This document shows positions 1 through 6,486 of a stretch of DNA of 12,618 bases, piece after piece (within the stretch, counting starts at the first letter, position 1; the number at the start of each line of letters is the position of its first letter). Below the pieces are notes generated by a model. The model made no database searches and was not told where the DNA came from. It saw nothing but the letters and a program-made list of their open reading frames with translations. Position numbers and translations under genes: made by a program. The DNA comes from JBHEMK01 sp046262635 (GTDB lineage Bacteria; Actinomycetota; Thermoleophilia; Gaiellales; Gaiellaceae), in assembly GCA_046262635.1 (NCBI GenBank), contig JBHEMK010000143.1, positions 1 through 12,618 on the forward strand, read 5' to 3'.

Positions 1-492
1 TCGAGGTAGAGGCCGACGATCTCGACCACCTTCGCGACCAACTGCGGGTCGCGGCTGTACTTGAAGCTGCGCGTGCGGTGCGGCTTCAGCCGGTGCGTGC
101 GCCAGATCCGGTGCACGGTCGAGCTCGACAGCCCCGTCTCCCGCGCCAAGCGGCGGACGGTCCAATGCGACTCGCCGGCGGGGGGCGGCTCGAGCGTCTT
201 TGCGAGCAGCCGCTGCACCGTCTCCTCGGTCGATCGCGCGCGGCCTGCCCGAGCGCTGCCGGTCGGCGAGGCCGGACAGACCCTCGCGCGCGAACTGCGC
301 CCGCCAAAGGCTGACCGTCGGCAGCGACACGTCCAACTCGCCTACGATCTCCGCGTTACTGGCCGCCTCTGCCGCGCGCAGGACAATCCGCGCCCCAACG
401 CGTCCTTCTGGGCACGACGGCGTCCGCAGCCGCCGGCGCAGTTCCGCTTCCTGCACTGGCGAGAGCGCGATCGCAGCGGCGGTACGCGGCAC
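1..492 (-). pseudogene. IS630-family transposase, 5' part, frameshifted
   Basis: This is the N-terminal DNA-binding half of an IS630-type transposase, read leftward from GTG at 492-490. The first about 88 codons contain the first helix-turn-helix, with the string ARIVLRAAEAASNAEIVGEL and then PTVSLWRAQFAREGLSGL and DRQRSGRPRAID. The reading then has to move to another frame at base 228/229 to continue as EETVQRLLAKTLE, SHWTVRRLARETGLSSSTVH and RIWRTHRLKPHRTRSFKYS, which is the second HTH and the linker typical of the family. One extra base (C on the coding strand) explains the shift. The unshifted frame has no stop down to base 1 but loses all similarity. An in-frame TGA at 522-520 limits the start, and GTG 492 is the only good candidate. 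The gene is probably inactive unless the shift is programmed or an assembly error. The DDE domain is off the window. Confidence 0.75.
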
Positions 493-544
493 CCCCGAAC
501 CGTACGACGAGTCCTTATATCAAGAGACTATTGAAACGGAACAC
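1..544 (-). mobile_element. IS630-family insertion sequence, one end only
   Basis: One end of an insertion sequence enters from the left edge. The minus strand encodes the N-terminal half of an IS630/Tc1-mariner-type transposase (separate entry), and the DDE catalytic part and the other end lie outside the window. The probable outer end is at 544, followed by TA at 545-546. IS630 elements insert at TA and duplicate it, so the boundary fits the family. The DNA just inside this end (about 513-544) is clearly poorer in GC than its surroundings. The exact boundary is inferred, because the matching terminal repeat cannot be seen. Confidence 0.75.
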
Positions 545-546
545 TA
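513..546. repeat. Probable IS630 terminal sequence and TA target site
   Basis: Read inward on the minus strand, the end begins GTGTTCCGTTTCAATAGTC after a TA dinucleotide at 545-546. A TATAAG hexamer just inside it (about 520-515, minus strand) could be the -10 element of the transposase promoter, some 23 bases before the GTG start. The low GC of this stretch against a GC-rich background is typical of an IS terminus. The second terminal repeat is not in the window, so the repeat is inferred. Confidence 0.5.
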
Positions 547-575
547 GCCTCGGGTGAACCGAGAGGCGCACATCT

Positions 576-606
576 GGCGCGGTGGCGCAAGCGACGCCTG
601 CGCGCC
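576..606. terminator. Nested GC-rich hairpin between IS end and 105-aa gene
   Basis: GGCGC at 576-580 pairs with GCGCC at 602-606. Inside it GGCG at 584-587 pairs with CGCC at 595-598 around a 7-base loop. It lies downstream of the minus-strand gene ending at 665 and could end its transcript. There is no T run on either side, so a role as an intrinsic terminator is only possible. Confidence 0.25.
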
Positions 607-664
607 GACGGGGCTACGGATCTTTCAACGGTAAAGCCGCGCCCACGCTGGCACTGTTCGGTAG

Positions 665-982
665 CTAGTCGCCCCAGTCGAAGTCCCGCGAGCGGCTCCA
701 GAGCCCGCTGTCGTCGGACTCGCCTCCGGCATGCTCGGCGGTGTCCTCACCGGGCCAGGGCAGGGCTTCAACGGCGGTGGCGACGAGCGGGGAGTCGACG
801 CCGTCCATCGTCTCCTCGATCCGAGCCTGCGCCTCGGTCTTGAAAAGTGGATGGTTGTTGAAGGGATCGTCGACCTTGTAGTGGTCGATCGGCATCTGGT
901 GTTCGAGCCGCTGATTGCGCTGCTTGAGCTCGAGATGGTCCTGGATGACTTGCGCGAACAGGCTCGGAGTCTCTACCGGCAT
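665..982 (-). CDS. Conserved-looking hypothetical protein, 105 aa
   Basis: I cannot assign a function. The protein is acidic and soluble, with no signal peptide or membrane segment. The N-terminal third (about residues 7-30, FAQVIQDHLELKQRNQRLE) looks like an amphipathic helix or short coiled coil. A central His/Asp-rich stretch follows (MPIDHYKVDDPFNNHPLFK, about residues 30-48), and the tail is acidic and ends DFDWGD. ATG at 982-980 is preceded by a good ribosome binding site (GGAGGG, 6 bases before the start), which supports expression. A TACAAT -10-like box lies about 36 bases upstream. The stop is TAG at 667-665. It follows the diguanylate cyclase gene on the same strand with an 84-base gap, so it has its own likely promoter and could also be read through from that gene. 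Any link to c-di-GMP is guesswork from position. Confidence 0.75.
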   Translation of the reverse strand: MPVETPSLFAQVIQDHLELKQRNQRLEHQMPIDHYKVDDPFNNHPLFKTEAQARIEETMDGVDSPLVATAVEALPWPGEDTAEHAGGESDDSGLWSRSRDFDWGD

Positions 983-1018
983 CAGCTTCCCTCCGTGCTT
1001 CGGGGGCGGAAATCAGCA

Positions 1019-1024
1019 ATTGTA
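1019..1024 (-). promoter_or_regulatory. -10-like TACAAT for the 105-aa gene
   Basis: On the minus strand the hexamer TACAAT (5 of 6 matches to TATAAT) sits in the 84-base gap after the diguanylate cyclase gene. It would place a transcript start near 1012 and a leader of about 30 bases carrying the GGAGGG ribosome binding site. No convincing -35 hexamer is seen 16-18 bases upstream. The 10-base block GGTACAATTG is identical to the one in front of lon. Confidence 0.45.
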
Positions 1025-1066
1025 CCCGGTTTTCGAAGAGGTTCCTGCGACCCAGGCTAACGAAAC

Positions 1067-2836
1067 CTACGGACGCTGCACGGACGACCCGGCTGCCTCG
1101 ACGCGGTTCTTGCCACCTCGCTTCGCCCGGTAGAGCGCATCGTCGGCCGCCGAGAGCAGCTCGGCTGCGCTCGCAGCCTCGGGATAGGTTGCGACGCCGA
1201 AGCTGCACGTGAGCGTGACCGGGACGCCGTCGGCGGTCAGGATCACGCGTCGCTCGATCGACTCCCGGACGCGCTCAGCGAGCTGTGCAGCGCCCACGGC
1301 ATCGGTGCCGGGCAGCAGCATGATGAACTCCTCCCCGCCCCAGCGGCCGGCGACGTCCGCCTCACGGACGCTTTCCTGCAGGACCGCCGAGAACTCGCGC
1401 AGTACGAGGTCCCCCGCGTGGTGGCCGTGGAGGTCGTTGACGGCCTTGAAACCGTCCAGATCGGCAAAGACCAGGGCGAACGGAGAGCCGTAGCGTTCGA
1501 CGCGTGCGAACTCGCTTGCAAGCATCTCCTCGCAGTGCCGGCGGTTTGCGAGGCCGGTCAGGCCGTCGACGGCCGCCTGGTGCTCCACGGTCACGTGCAG
1601 GCGCGCGTTCTCGAGTGCGATCACCGCCTGCCCGACGAGCGACACCGCAGTCAGGCGCTCCTCCTCGTCGAAGCCCGGCCCTGAAAGAACAAGCGTCCCG
1701 AAGCTGGTCCGACCAGCGACGAGGGGGAGCTGCAGCCGATCCGCGCCCTCCGCGGCTTCGCCGATTCGCGTCACCTCGCCACGCTCGTCGACCAGGGCGG
1801 CAGAGGTCGCGCTGGTCGCATCGAGCGTCGTCGCGAGGACGACGCGGCGGAGCTCCGCGGGATCGTGCGTCGCCGCGAGCGCATGTCCGGTCTGTGCGAG
1901 CGACTCGCGCACCCGTCGGCGCTCTGCTTCGAGCTCGTCGTGCCGCGCCTGGAGCTGGTCGGCCATGTCGTTGAACGCGTGGCCGAGCTGGGCGAATTCG
2001 TCACGTCCCCGGACGGGCACACGCTCGTCCAGGCGTCCCCGAGCGATGCCATGAGCTGCACTGGCGAGGCTTCGAACCGTCCGCACAATCGAGCGGCCTT
2101 CGACGTACGCGACGAGCGCAACGGCCAGCAGCGTGCCGATCAAGAAAATGAGCAGGTGACTGCGCGTGGAGCTGTTCACAGCATCGATCAACGCTTGAGG
2201 ACTCAGTACCGCAAGCCTGATGCCGCCTGCAGCGTCGAGCGACCCCGCCGCAAGCGCCCGGTAGTGCAGGCCTCCGATGGAGACCGAGCGGGTCGCTCCG
2301 GAGGGCAGGTTCAACCGTCCGTGGATCGGAGGCGACGACGCCCCGATCTGCGTCCCATCGATGATCGCGACCGCGTCGTTCTCGCCGAGGCCGGAGAGGA
2401 ACCGGAGGCGCGAGGCGAGGCGCGTGTCGAAGGGGACGAACGCGATCACCGTCCCCACGAGACCGTGGGTCGTGAAGACTTCGACCTGGCGGTCGGCTGC
2501 GAGACGCGGCCGCACGCCGATCCGACGCCGATCCGGCGTCAGCACCACGACGTTCGGCAGGCCTCGCAGCATGTGCTCGAGGCCGCTGCGATCGTGCCGC
2601 TGCAACTTCTGCTGGAACAACGGATCCCGTGCGAGAGTGGCCGCCGTCACCTGCGCAGTGTTCAGCCGCTCCTGGTATGCAGCCGAGGCGGCTCGCAGAC
2701 CTGCCTGCAGGCGCGTGTCCACCCGGCGGGTCTCGCTGCGCGCGGCGAGCGAGGAGAAAGCCCAGAACGCCGCCGCCACGGGCAACAACGAGAGCAGGAC
2801 GAAGTAGACAACGAGTTTGACCTTGAAGCTAGTCAT
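1067..2836 (-). CDS. Membrane sensor diguanylate cyclase (HAMP-GAF-GGDEF)
   Basis: It makes the second messenger c-di-GMP from two GTP at the inner face of the membrane. It has 589 residues. A transmembrane helix spans about 8-30. An extracytoplasmic, probably sensory region of no recognised family spans about 31-224. The second membrane helix is about 225-246 and a HAMP linker about 247-299 (with GRDEFAQLGHAFNDMADQLQ). A GAF-like domain lies about 312-415 and the GGDEF domain about 422-583. The GGDEF domain looks active: it has DGLTGLANRR at 424-433, the metal-binding segment FADLDGFKAVND at 457-468 and the signature GGEEF at 500-504. READ at 491-494, five residues before GGEEF, matches the inhibitory RxxD I-site, so product feedback inhibition is expected. 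There is no EAL or HD-GYP domain. The start is ATG at 2836-2834, just before the first membrane helix. The ribosome binding site is poor, with the nearest GGAG 16 bases away. The signal sensed is unknown. Confidence 0.93.
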   Translation of the reverse strand: MTSFKVKLVVYFVLLSLLPVAAAFWAFSSLAARSETRRVDTRLQAGLRAASAAYQERLNTAQVTAATLARDPLFQQKLQRHDRSGLEHMLRGLPNVVVLTPDRRRIGVRPRLAADRQVEVFTTHGLVGTVIAFVPFDTRLASRLRFLSGLGENDAVAIIDGTQIGASSPPIHGRLNLPSGATRSVSIGGLHYRALAAGSLDAAGGIRLAVLSPQALIDAVNSSTRSHLLIFLIGTLLAVALVAYVEGRSIVRTVRSLASAAHGIARGRLDERVPVRGRDEFAQLGHAFNDMADQLQARHDELEAERRRVRESLAQTGHALAATHDPAELRRVVLATTLDATSATSAALVDERGEVTRIGEAAEGADRLQLPLVAGRTSFGTLVLSGPGFDEEERLTAVSLVGQAVIALENARLHVTVEHQAAVDGLTGLANRRHCEEMLASEFARVERYGSPFALVFADLDGFKAVNDLHGHHAGDLVLREFSAVLQESVREADVAGRWGGEEFIMLLPGTDAVGAAQLAERVRESIERRVILTADGVPVTLTCSFGVATYPEAASAAELLSAADDALYRAKRGGKNRVEAAGSSVQRP

Positions 2837-3122
2837 GACGGCTTGCCACAGTCTCCGGGTGAAAGACCCCTTTGCCGATACCCCATTGGAGTGACGTCGC
2901 CCGCATCGGCGTTCGGAAGCATAGGCGGCATTGGAGCCAGTGAGGTGAGCGGCGTCCAGCAGCCGCCACGGTCCATCCCGTCACCGCGGCCGGTCGGCGC
3001 GGAGCCCACGCGCTCGCTCGGGGCCACGGAGGAGCCCCGAGACGGACCGCGAGAACGGTCGAGCCAAGGACAGCGGGCAACGTCACGGTCGCGCGAAGCG
3101 CCGCGACGGCTACCATGCCGCC
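2837..3122. other. Divergent intergenic region, 286 bp
   Basis: This region separates the minus-strand diguanylate cyclase from the plus-strand 61-aa gene. For the cyclase, TATGCT on the minus strand at 2925-2920 is a weak -10 candidate and would give a leader of about 75-80 bases. A hairpin (GGGT at 2857-2860, loop GAAAG, ACCC at 2866-2869) lies in that leader close to the start codon. No -35 element is convincing. I see no further gene here, and reading frames that cross the region are antisense extensions of neighbours. Confidence 0.4.
3111..3116 (+). promoter_or_regulatory. -10-like TACCAT, leaderless geometry
   Basis: TACCAT ends exactly 6 bases before the GTG start at 3123. A transcript starting at the usual 6-7 bases downstream of a -10 box would begin at or next to the start codon, which fits the absence of a ribosome binding site. 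The ATG inside this stretch (3115-3117) is out of frame with the gene. No clear -35 hexamer is seen. Confidence 0.35.
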
Positions 3123-3308
3123 GTGCCCCGCTTGAATCCCCTTCGCCGTATCGGCCCACTCGGGGTCGCGCTCACCGCGTACGACATCTACAAGCGTCTG
3201 CCGGCGAGACAGCGCAGGCAGGTGCGCGACCTCGCGCTCAAGCACGGCCCGCGTGTCGCCTCGAACGCCCTGAAGGTGTACGCACGAGCACGCTCGAAGC
3301 GCCGCTAG
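3123..3308 (+). CDS. Small basic hypothetical protein, 61 aa
   Basis: The function is unknown. The protein is very basic, rich in Arg and Lys, with a short hydrophobic patch (GPLGVALTAYDIYKRLP, about residues 11-27) followed by a positively charged helical part (RQRRQVRDLALKHGPRV) and a tail ending ARSKRR. It could bind nucleic acid or the membrane surface, but no known domain is recognised. It starts at GTG 3123 with no ribosome binding site, and a -10-like TACCAT precedes it by 6 bases, so translation of a leaderless mRNA is possible. It ends at TAG 3306-3308 and converges on sucA with only 24 bases between the two stops. Coding frame bias and the protein-like composition favour a real gene, but it is short. 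Confidence 0.6.
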   Translation: MPRLNPLRRIGPLGVALTAYDIYKRLPARQRRQVRDLALKHGPRVASNALKVYARARSKRR

Positions 3309-3317
3309 GCAACCGGC

Positions 3318-3330
3318 GCCCGCGGCGGGC
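3318..3330. terminator. Short stem-loop between convergent genes
   Basis: GCCCG at 3318-3322 pairs with CGGGC at 3326-3330 around a CGG loop. It lies in the 24-base space between the stops of the 61-aa gene and sucA. It could serve both strands, but the stem is short and no T run follows. Confidence 0.3.
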
Positions 3331-3332
3331 CT

Positions 3333-6146
3333 TCAGCGGCCGAGCGCGGCACGGACGATCCTGTCCTGCTCGCGCAAGTGCGCGGTTGGGTAACCCTCGG
3401 ATGGGCTCGCGCGCCAGGGCCGGCCGGCGAAGCGGAGCTGTGTCCCCTCCGGCTTCGACTCCTCGAGGCGGTGCCTGATCGCCCGCCAAGCGCCCATGTT
3501 CTGAGGCTCTTCCTGGGCCCAGACGAGCTCGGCCACGTTCGGGTATGACGCGATCACCTCCCGCGCCCGCCCGACCGGGAACGGATAGAGCTGCTCGAGC
3601 CGGACGACGCCGACGTCCTGGACCTTGGCTCGCAGCTCGTGCCCGGCTATGTCGTAGTACACCTTGCCCGAACAGAGGACGAGCCTCCGGACGCGCTCGC
3701 GGTCGACCCCCTGCTCTTCGAGCAGCGGCTCGAAGGCGCCCGAGGCGAGGTCGTCCAGCCTCGAGGAGGCCTCCTTCAGACGCAGCAGACCCTTCGGCGT
3801 CATCACGATCAGCGGTCGCGCCGAGGCGTCGAGCGCTTGCCGCCGCAGCAGGTGGAAGTACTGCGCGGACGTTGATGGGTTCGCGATCCGGATGTTCTCC
3901 TGCGCGGCCAGCTGGAGAAAGCGCTCGAGGCGCGCGCTCGAGTGCTCGGGGCCGTTGCCCTCGTAGCCGTGGGGCAGCAGGAGCGTCAGCCGCGAGGTCT
4001 CGCCCCACTTCGAGAGACCGGCGACGATGAACTGGTCGACCACGATCTGGGCGCCGTTGACGAAGTCACCGAACTGGGCCTCCCAGAGAACGAGCGCCTC
4101 TGCGGCGGCGACGGAGTAGCCGTACTCGAAGCCAACCGCCGCGTACTCCGAGAGCGGCGAGTTGTGCACCTCGAAGGATGCGTCGGCATCGTCGAGGTGC
4201 TGAATCGGCACGTACTTGCGGCCGTCGGCGGCGTCGTGGAGGACGATGTGCCGGTGCGAGAACGTGCCGCGCTCGGTGTCCTGGCCGGTGAGGCGAACCG
4301 GGATGCCGTCGACGAGCAGGGATGCAAACGCGAGCCCTTCGGCCTGGCCCCAGTCGATCCCGCCGCGATCGAGTGCTTGGCGACGGCGCTCGAGCTGCTT
4401 CATCAGCTTGGCATTCGGCGTAAAGCCTTCGGGGACAGCGAGTAGTTCCTCATTGAGCGCGCGGAGCGGGTCGGCGCCGACGGCGGTGAGAACGACCTCG
4501 GCGGTGGAAGCCGGAATCCGGCCCTCACGGACGGGCGTCGCGACGGTCGCCCCGAAGCTCTGCTTCAGCTGCTCGTGCGCCTGTTTCAGGACCGTCTGCA
4601 TCTGCTTGTAGAGCTCGTCCGAGCGCGCCAGGGGGACGACGCCCGCCGCGGCGAGCTTGGCCGCAAACTGCTCTCGCACGGTCGGCTGCTCAGCAACGAG
4701 CGTCGCCATCAGCGGCTGTGTGTAGGCGGCCTCATCCTGCTCGTTGTGGCCGTGGCGACGGTAACCCACGAGGTCGACGACGATGTCGTGGCCGAACTTG
4801 CGCCGGTAGGCGAGCGCGAACCGGATCGACGAGATCGCCGCCTCGGGATCGTCGGCGTTGACGTGGATGATCGGGATGTCGAAACCCTTGGCCAGGTCGC
4901 TCGAATAGCGAGTCGAGCGGCCCTCGGCGGGATCGGTCGTGAACCCGATCTGATTGTTCCCGATCACGTGAAGCGTGCCGCCGGTCGAGTACCCGGCGAG
5001 CCCCTGGAGATTGAGCGTCTCGGCGACCTCCCCCTGGCCGGCGAATGACGCGTCACCGTGGATGAGCACGGGCAGCGCGACGGACGGGTCGTGCTGGCCC
5101 TCGGGGGTTGAGCGGTCTGTCTGCTCGGCGCGGGCACGGCCCTCGACGACCGGGTCGACGGCCTCGAGATGGCTCGGGTTCGACGCGAGGCTGACGGTGA
5201 TCTCCCCGGCCGACGTCGAGCGAGTCCCCTTCGCGCCGAGGTGGTACTTGACGTCACCGGTTCCCCCCTCGTCGCCCGTCACGACGGCCTCGATCGTCCG
5301 TTCCCCTTCGAACTCCCGCAGGACGACCTCGTAGGGTCGGCCGACGACGTGCGCGAGCACGTTGAGCCGACCGCGGTGGGCCATGCCGATCACGACCTCG
5401 TGCGCTCCGCCGTCGGCGGCGAGCTCGATTGCCTCGTCAAGCATCGGCACCATCACGTCGAGCCCTTCGATTGAGAACTGCTTCTGGCCGAGGAAGGCAC
5501 GGCGCAGGTAGTGCTCCATCCCCTCTACCTCAGTCAGGCGCGTGAGCAGACGCTCCCGCTCGTCGGCCGAGAGCGGCTGCCGGTAGCGGCCCGATTCAAT
5601 CGCCTGGCGCAGCCAGACACGCTCCTCGTGATCGGAGATGTGCTCGATCTCGTAGGCGATCGTGCCCGTATAGGTCTCCTGCAGATGCGGCAGGGCGTCT
5701 GCGAGCGTGGCGCCCGCGACGTAGAGGCGCAGGACCGAGGCAGGAATGCGGGCCTGCAGCTCGGGGGTCAGCTTCGGGATGAGCCGCTCCGGCTCGAGTG
5801 CGGGATCGCCGGGAGGCTCGGAACCGAGCGGGTCGAGGTGCGCGGCCAGGTGGCCGTGCATGCGGTAGGCCTTGACGAGCGCCATCGCCGCGGCCACCCC
5901 CCCGACGAGCTCGTCGTCCACGGCCGCTGGGGCGGAAGGAGCCGCAACCTCGACGTGCCCGTTTCCATGCCCGTCGGCCGCGAGCGTCTGGAGCAGCCGC
6001 CTCAGGCCGGGATAAGTGTCGAGCGCCTCCCCAGGGGCGTCTTCGAAGAGCACGCGCCACTCCGAGGGAACCGCGCCCGGGTTCTCGAGGTATTCCTCGA
6101 GCAGGACCGCGGCGTAGCCCGCGTTGAGACCGTCAACCTGCATCAC
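3333..6146 (-). CDS. sucA: 2-oxoglutarate dehydrogenase E1 component (thiamine diphosphate-dependent)
   Basis: It decarboxylates 2-oxoglutarate and passes the succinyl group to lipoyl-E2 in the TCA cycle, in the cytoplasm. At 937 residues it is close to the length of E. coli SucA. It lacks the N-terminal acyltransferase (E2-like) domain that many actinobacteria fuse to this enzyme. The order of parts is a short E2-binding-type N-terminus (GYAAVLLEEYLENPGAVPSEW, about residues 10-30, without its first G), the first catalytic segment GMAHRGRLNVLAHV at 254-267, SNPSHLEAVDPVVEG at 322-336, and the ThDP/Mg motif from HGDASFAGQGEVAETLNLQG (about 363-382) to GNNQIGFTT at 396-404. GYRRHGHNEQDEAAYTQP follows at 461-478, then the transketolase-type pyrimidine domain and the C-terminal domain. 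The start is GTG 6146-6144, immediately followed by ATG 6143-6141. The only purine-rich stretch (minus strand 6175-6166) is 19 bases upstream, so the start choice between the two is open. It lies 52 bases after the 95-aa membrane protein gene and is probably cotranscribed. The E2 and E3 genes are not in the window. Confidence 0.95.
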   Translation of the reverse strand: MMQVDGLNAGYAAVLLEEYLENPGAVPSEWRVLFEDAPGEALDTYPGLRRLLQTLAADGHGNGHVEVAAPSAPAAVDDELVGGVAAAMALVKAYRMHGHLAAHLDPLGSEPPGDPALEPERLIPKLTPELQARIPASVLRLYVAGATLADALPHLQETYTGTIAYEIEHISDHEERVWLRQAIESGRYRQPLSADERERLLTRLTEVEGMEHYLRRAFLGQKQFSIEGLDVMVPMLDEAIELAADGGAHEVVIGMAHRGRLNVLAHVVGRPYEVVLREFEGERTIEAVVTGDEGGTGDVKYHLGAKGTRSTSAGEITVSLASNPSHLEAVDPVVEGRARAEQTDRSTPEGQHDPSVALPVLIHGDASFAGQGEVAETLNLQGLAGYSTGGTLHVIGNNQIGFTTDPAEGRSTRYSSDLAKGFDIPIIHVNADDPEAAISSIRFALAYRRKFGHDIVVDLVGYRRHGHNEQDEAAYTQPLMATLVAEQPTVREQFAAKLAAAGVVPLARSDELYKQMQTVLKQAHEQLKQSFGATVATPVREGRIPASTAEVVLTAVGADPLRALNEELLAVPEGFTPNAKLMKQLERRRQALDRGGIDWGQAEGLAFASLLVDGIPVRLTGQDTERGTFSHRHIVLHDAADGRKYVPIQHLDDADASFEVHNSPLSEYAAVGFEYGYSVAAAEALVLWEAQFGDFVNGAQIVVDQFIVAGLSKWGETSRLTLLLPHGYEGNGPEHSSARLERFLQLAAQENIRIANPSTSAQYFHLLRRQALDASARPLIVMTPKGLLRLKEASSRLDDLASGAFEPLLEEQGVDRERVRRLVLCSGKVYYDIAGHELRAKVQDVGVVRLEQLYPFPVGRAREVIASYPNVAELVWAQEEPQNMGAWRAIRHRLEESKPEGTQLRFAGRPWRASPSEGYPTAHLREQDRIVRAALGR

Positions 6147-6150
6147 AGGT

Positions 6151-6161
6151 GTTGCAGCAAC
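6151..6161. promoter_or_regulatory. 11-base palindrome just upstream of sucA start
   Basis: GTTGCAGCAAC is a perfect dyad (GTTGC, central A, GCAAC) lying between the purine-rich stretch and the sucA start codon. It could be an operator half-pair or a chance palindrome. No known binding motif is recognised. Confidence 0.2.
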
Positions 6162-6198
6162 GACGCCCTCCCCCCGGTCAGCGGCGCACCTCGCGTCG

Positions 6199-6486
6199 TT
6201 ACCAGAGCGGGTGCTTCACCAGGATGGCGACCGTCATCCCGGCCACGAAGCAGGCCGCGGTCGTCATCACGGCGAAGAACGCGAGGCGCTTGTAGCGACC
6301 TCCGATCGCCGCGGCAATCAGCGCGAGCAACATCGAGAACGGAAGCAGCCGCAGCGGATGCCACGCGATCGCGATCAGGCCCGCGAAGATCGCGAAGGAA
6401 GCCAGGAATCCGCTGACCACCTCCGCCGGCCGTGGGGTCGCCGACACCGGCTCGGAGGCCCGGACCACGGGCTGCGTCTCGGTCAC
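6199..6486 (-). CDS. Small integral membrane protein, 95 aa
   Basis: The function is unknown. After a polar N-terminus of about 25 residues, three hydrophobic segments follow: about 27-43 (FLASFAIFAGLIAIAW), about 47-62 (LLPFSMLLALIAAAIG) and about 68-90 (LAFFAVMTTAACFVAGMTVA). Short basic loops (GGRYKR) separate them. The start is GTG at 6486-6484, overlapping the TGA stop of the upstream 91-aa gene by 4 bases (GTGA), which suggests translational coupling. sucA begins 52 bases downstream on the same strand. No domain of known function is recognised. A role in respiration or as a membrane partner of the TCA enzymes cannot be shown from the sequence. Confidence 0.75.
   Translation of the reverse strand: MTETQPVVRASEPVSATPRPAEVVSGFLASFAIFAGLIAIAWHPLRLLPFSMLLALIAAAIGGRYKRLAFFAVMTTAACFVAGMTVAILVKHPLW

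Noticed and set aside
2837..2885. c-di-GMP-I riboswitch before the diguanylate cyclase
   Set aside because: Only a loose likeness of the first half of the core is seen. The second helix with its conserved loop would fall in the coding region and is not evident, so it is kept only as a low-interest check.
1865..3478. Plus-strand open frame of 537 codons
   Set aside because: It is antisense to the diguanylate cyclase and runs on into the neighbouring gene regions. Its composition is Arg/Glu/Pro-rich without motifs.
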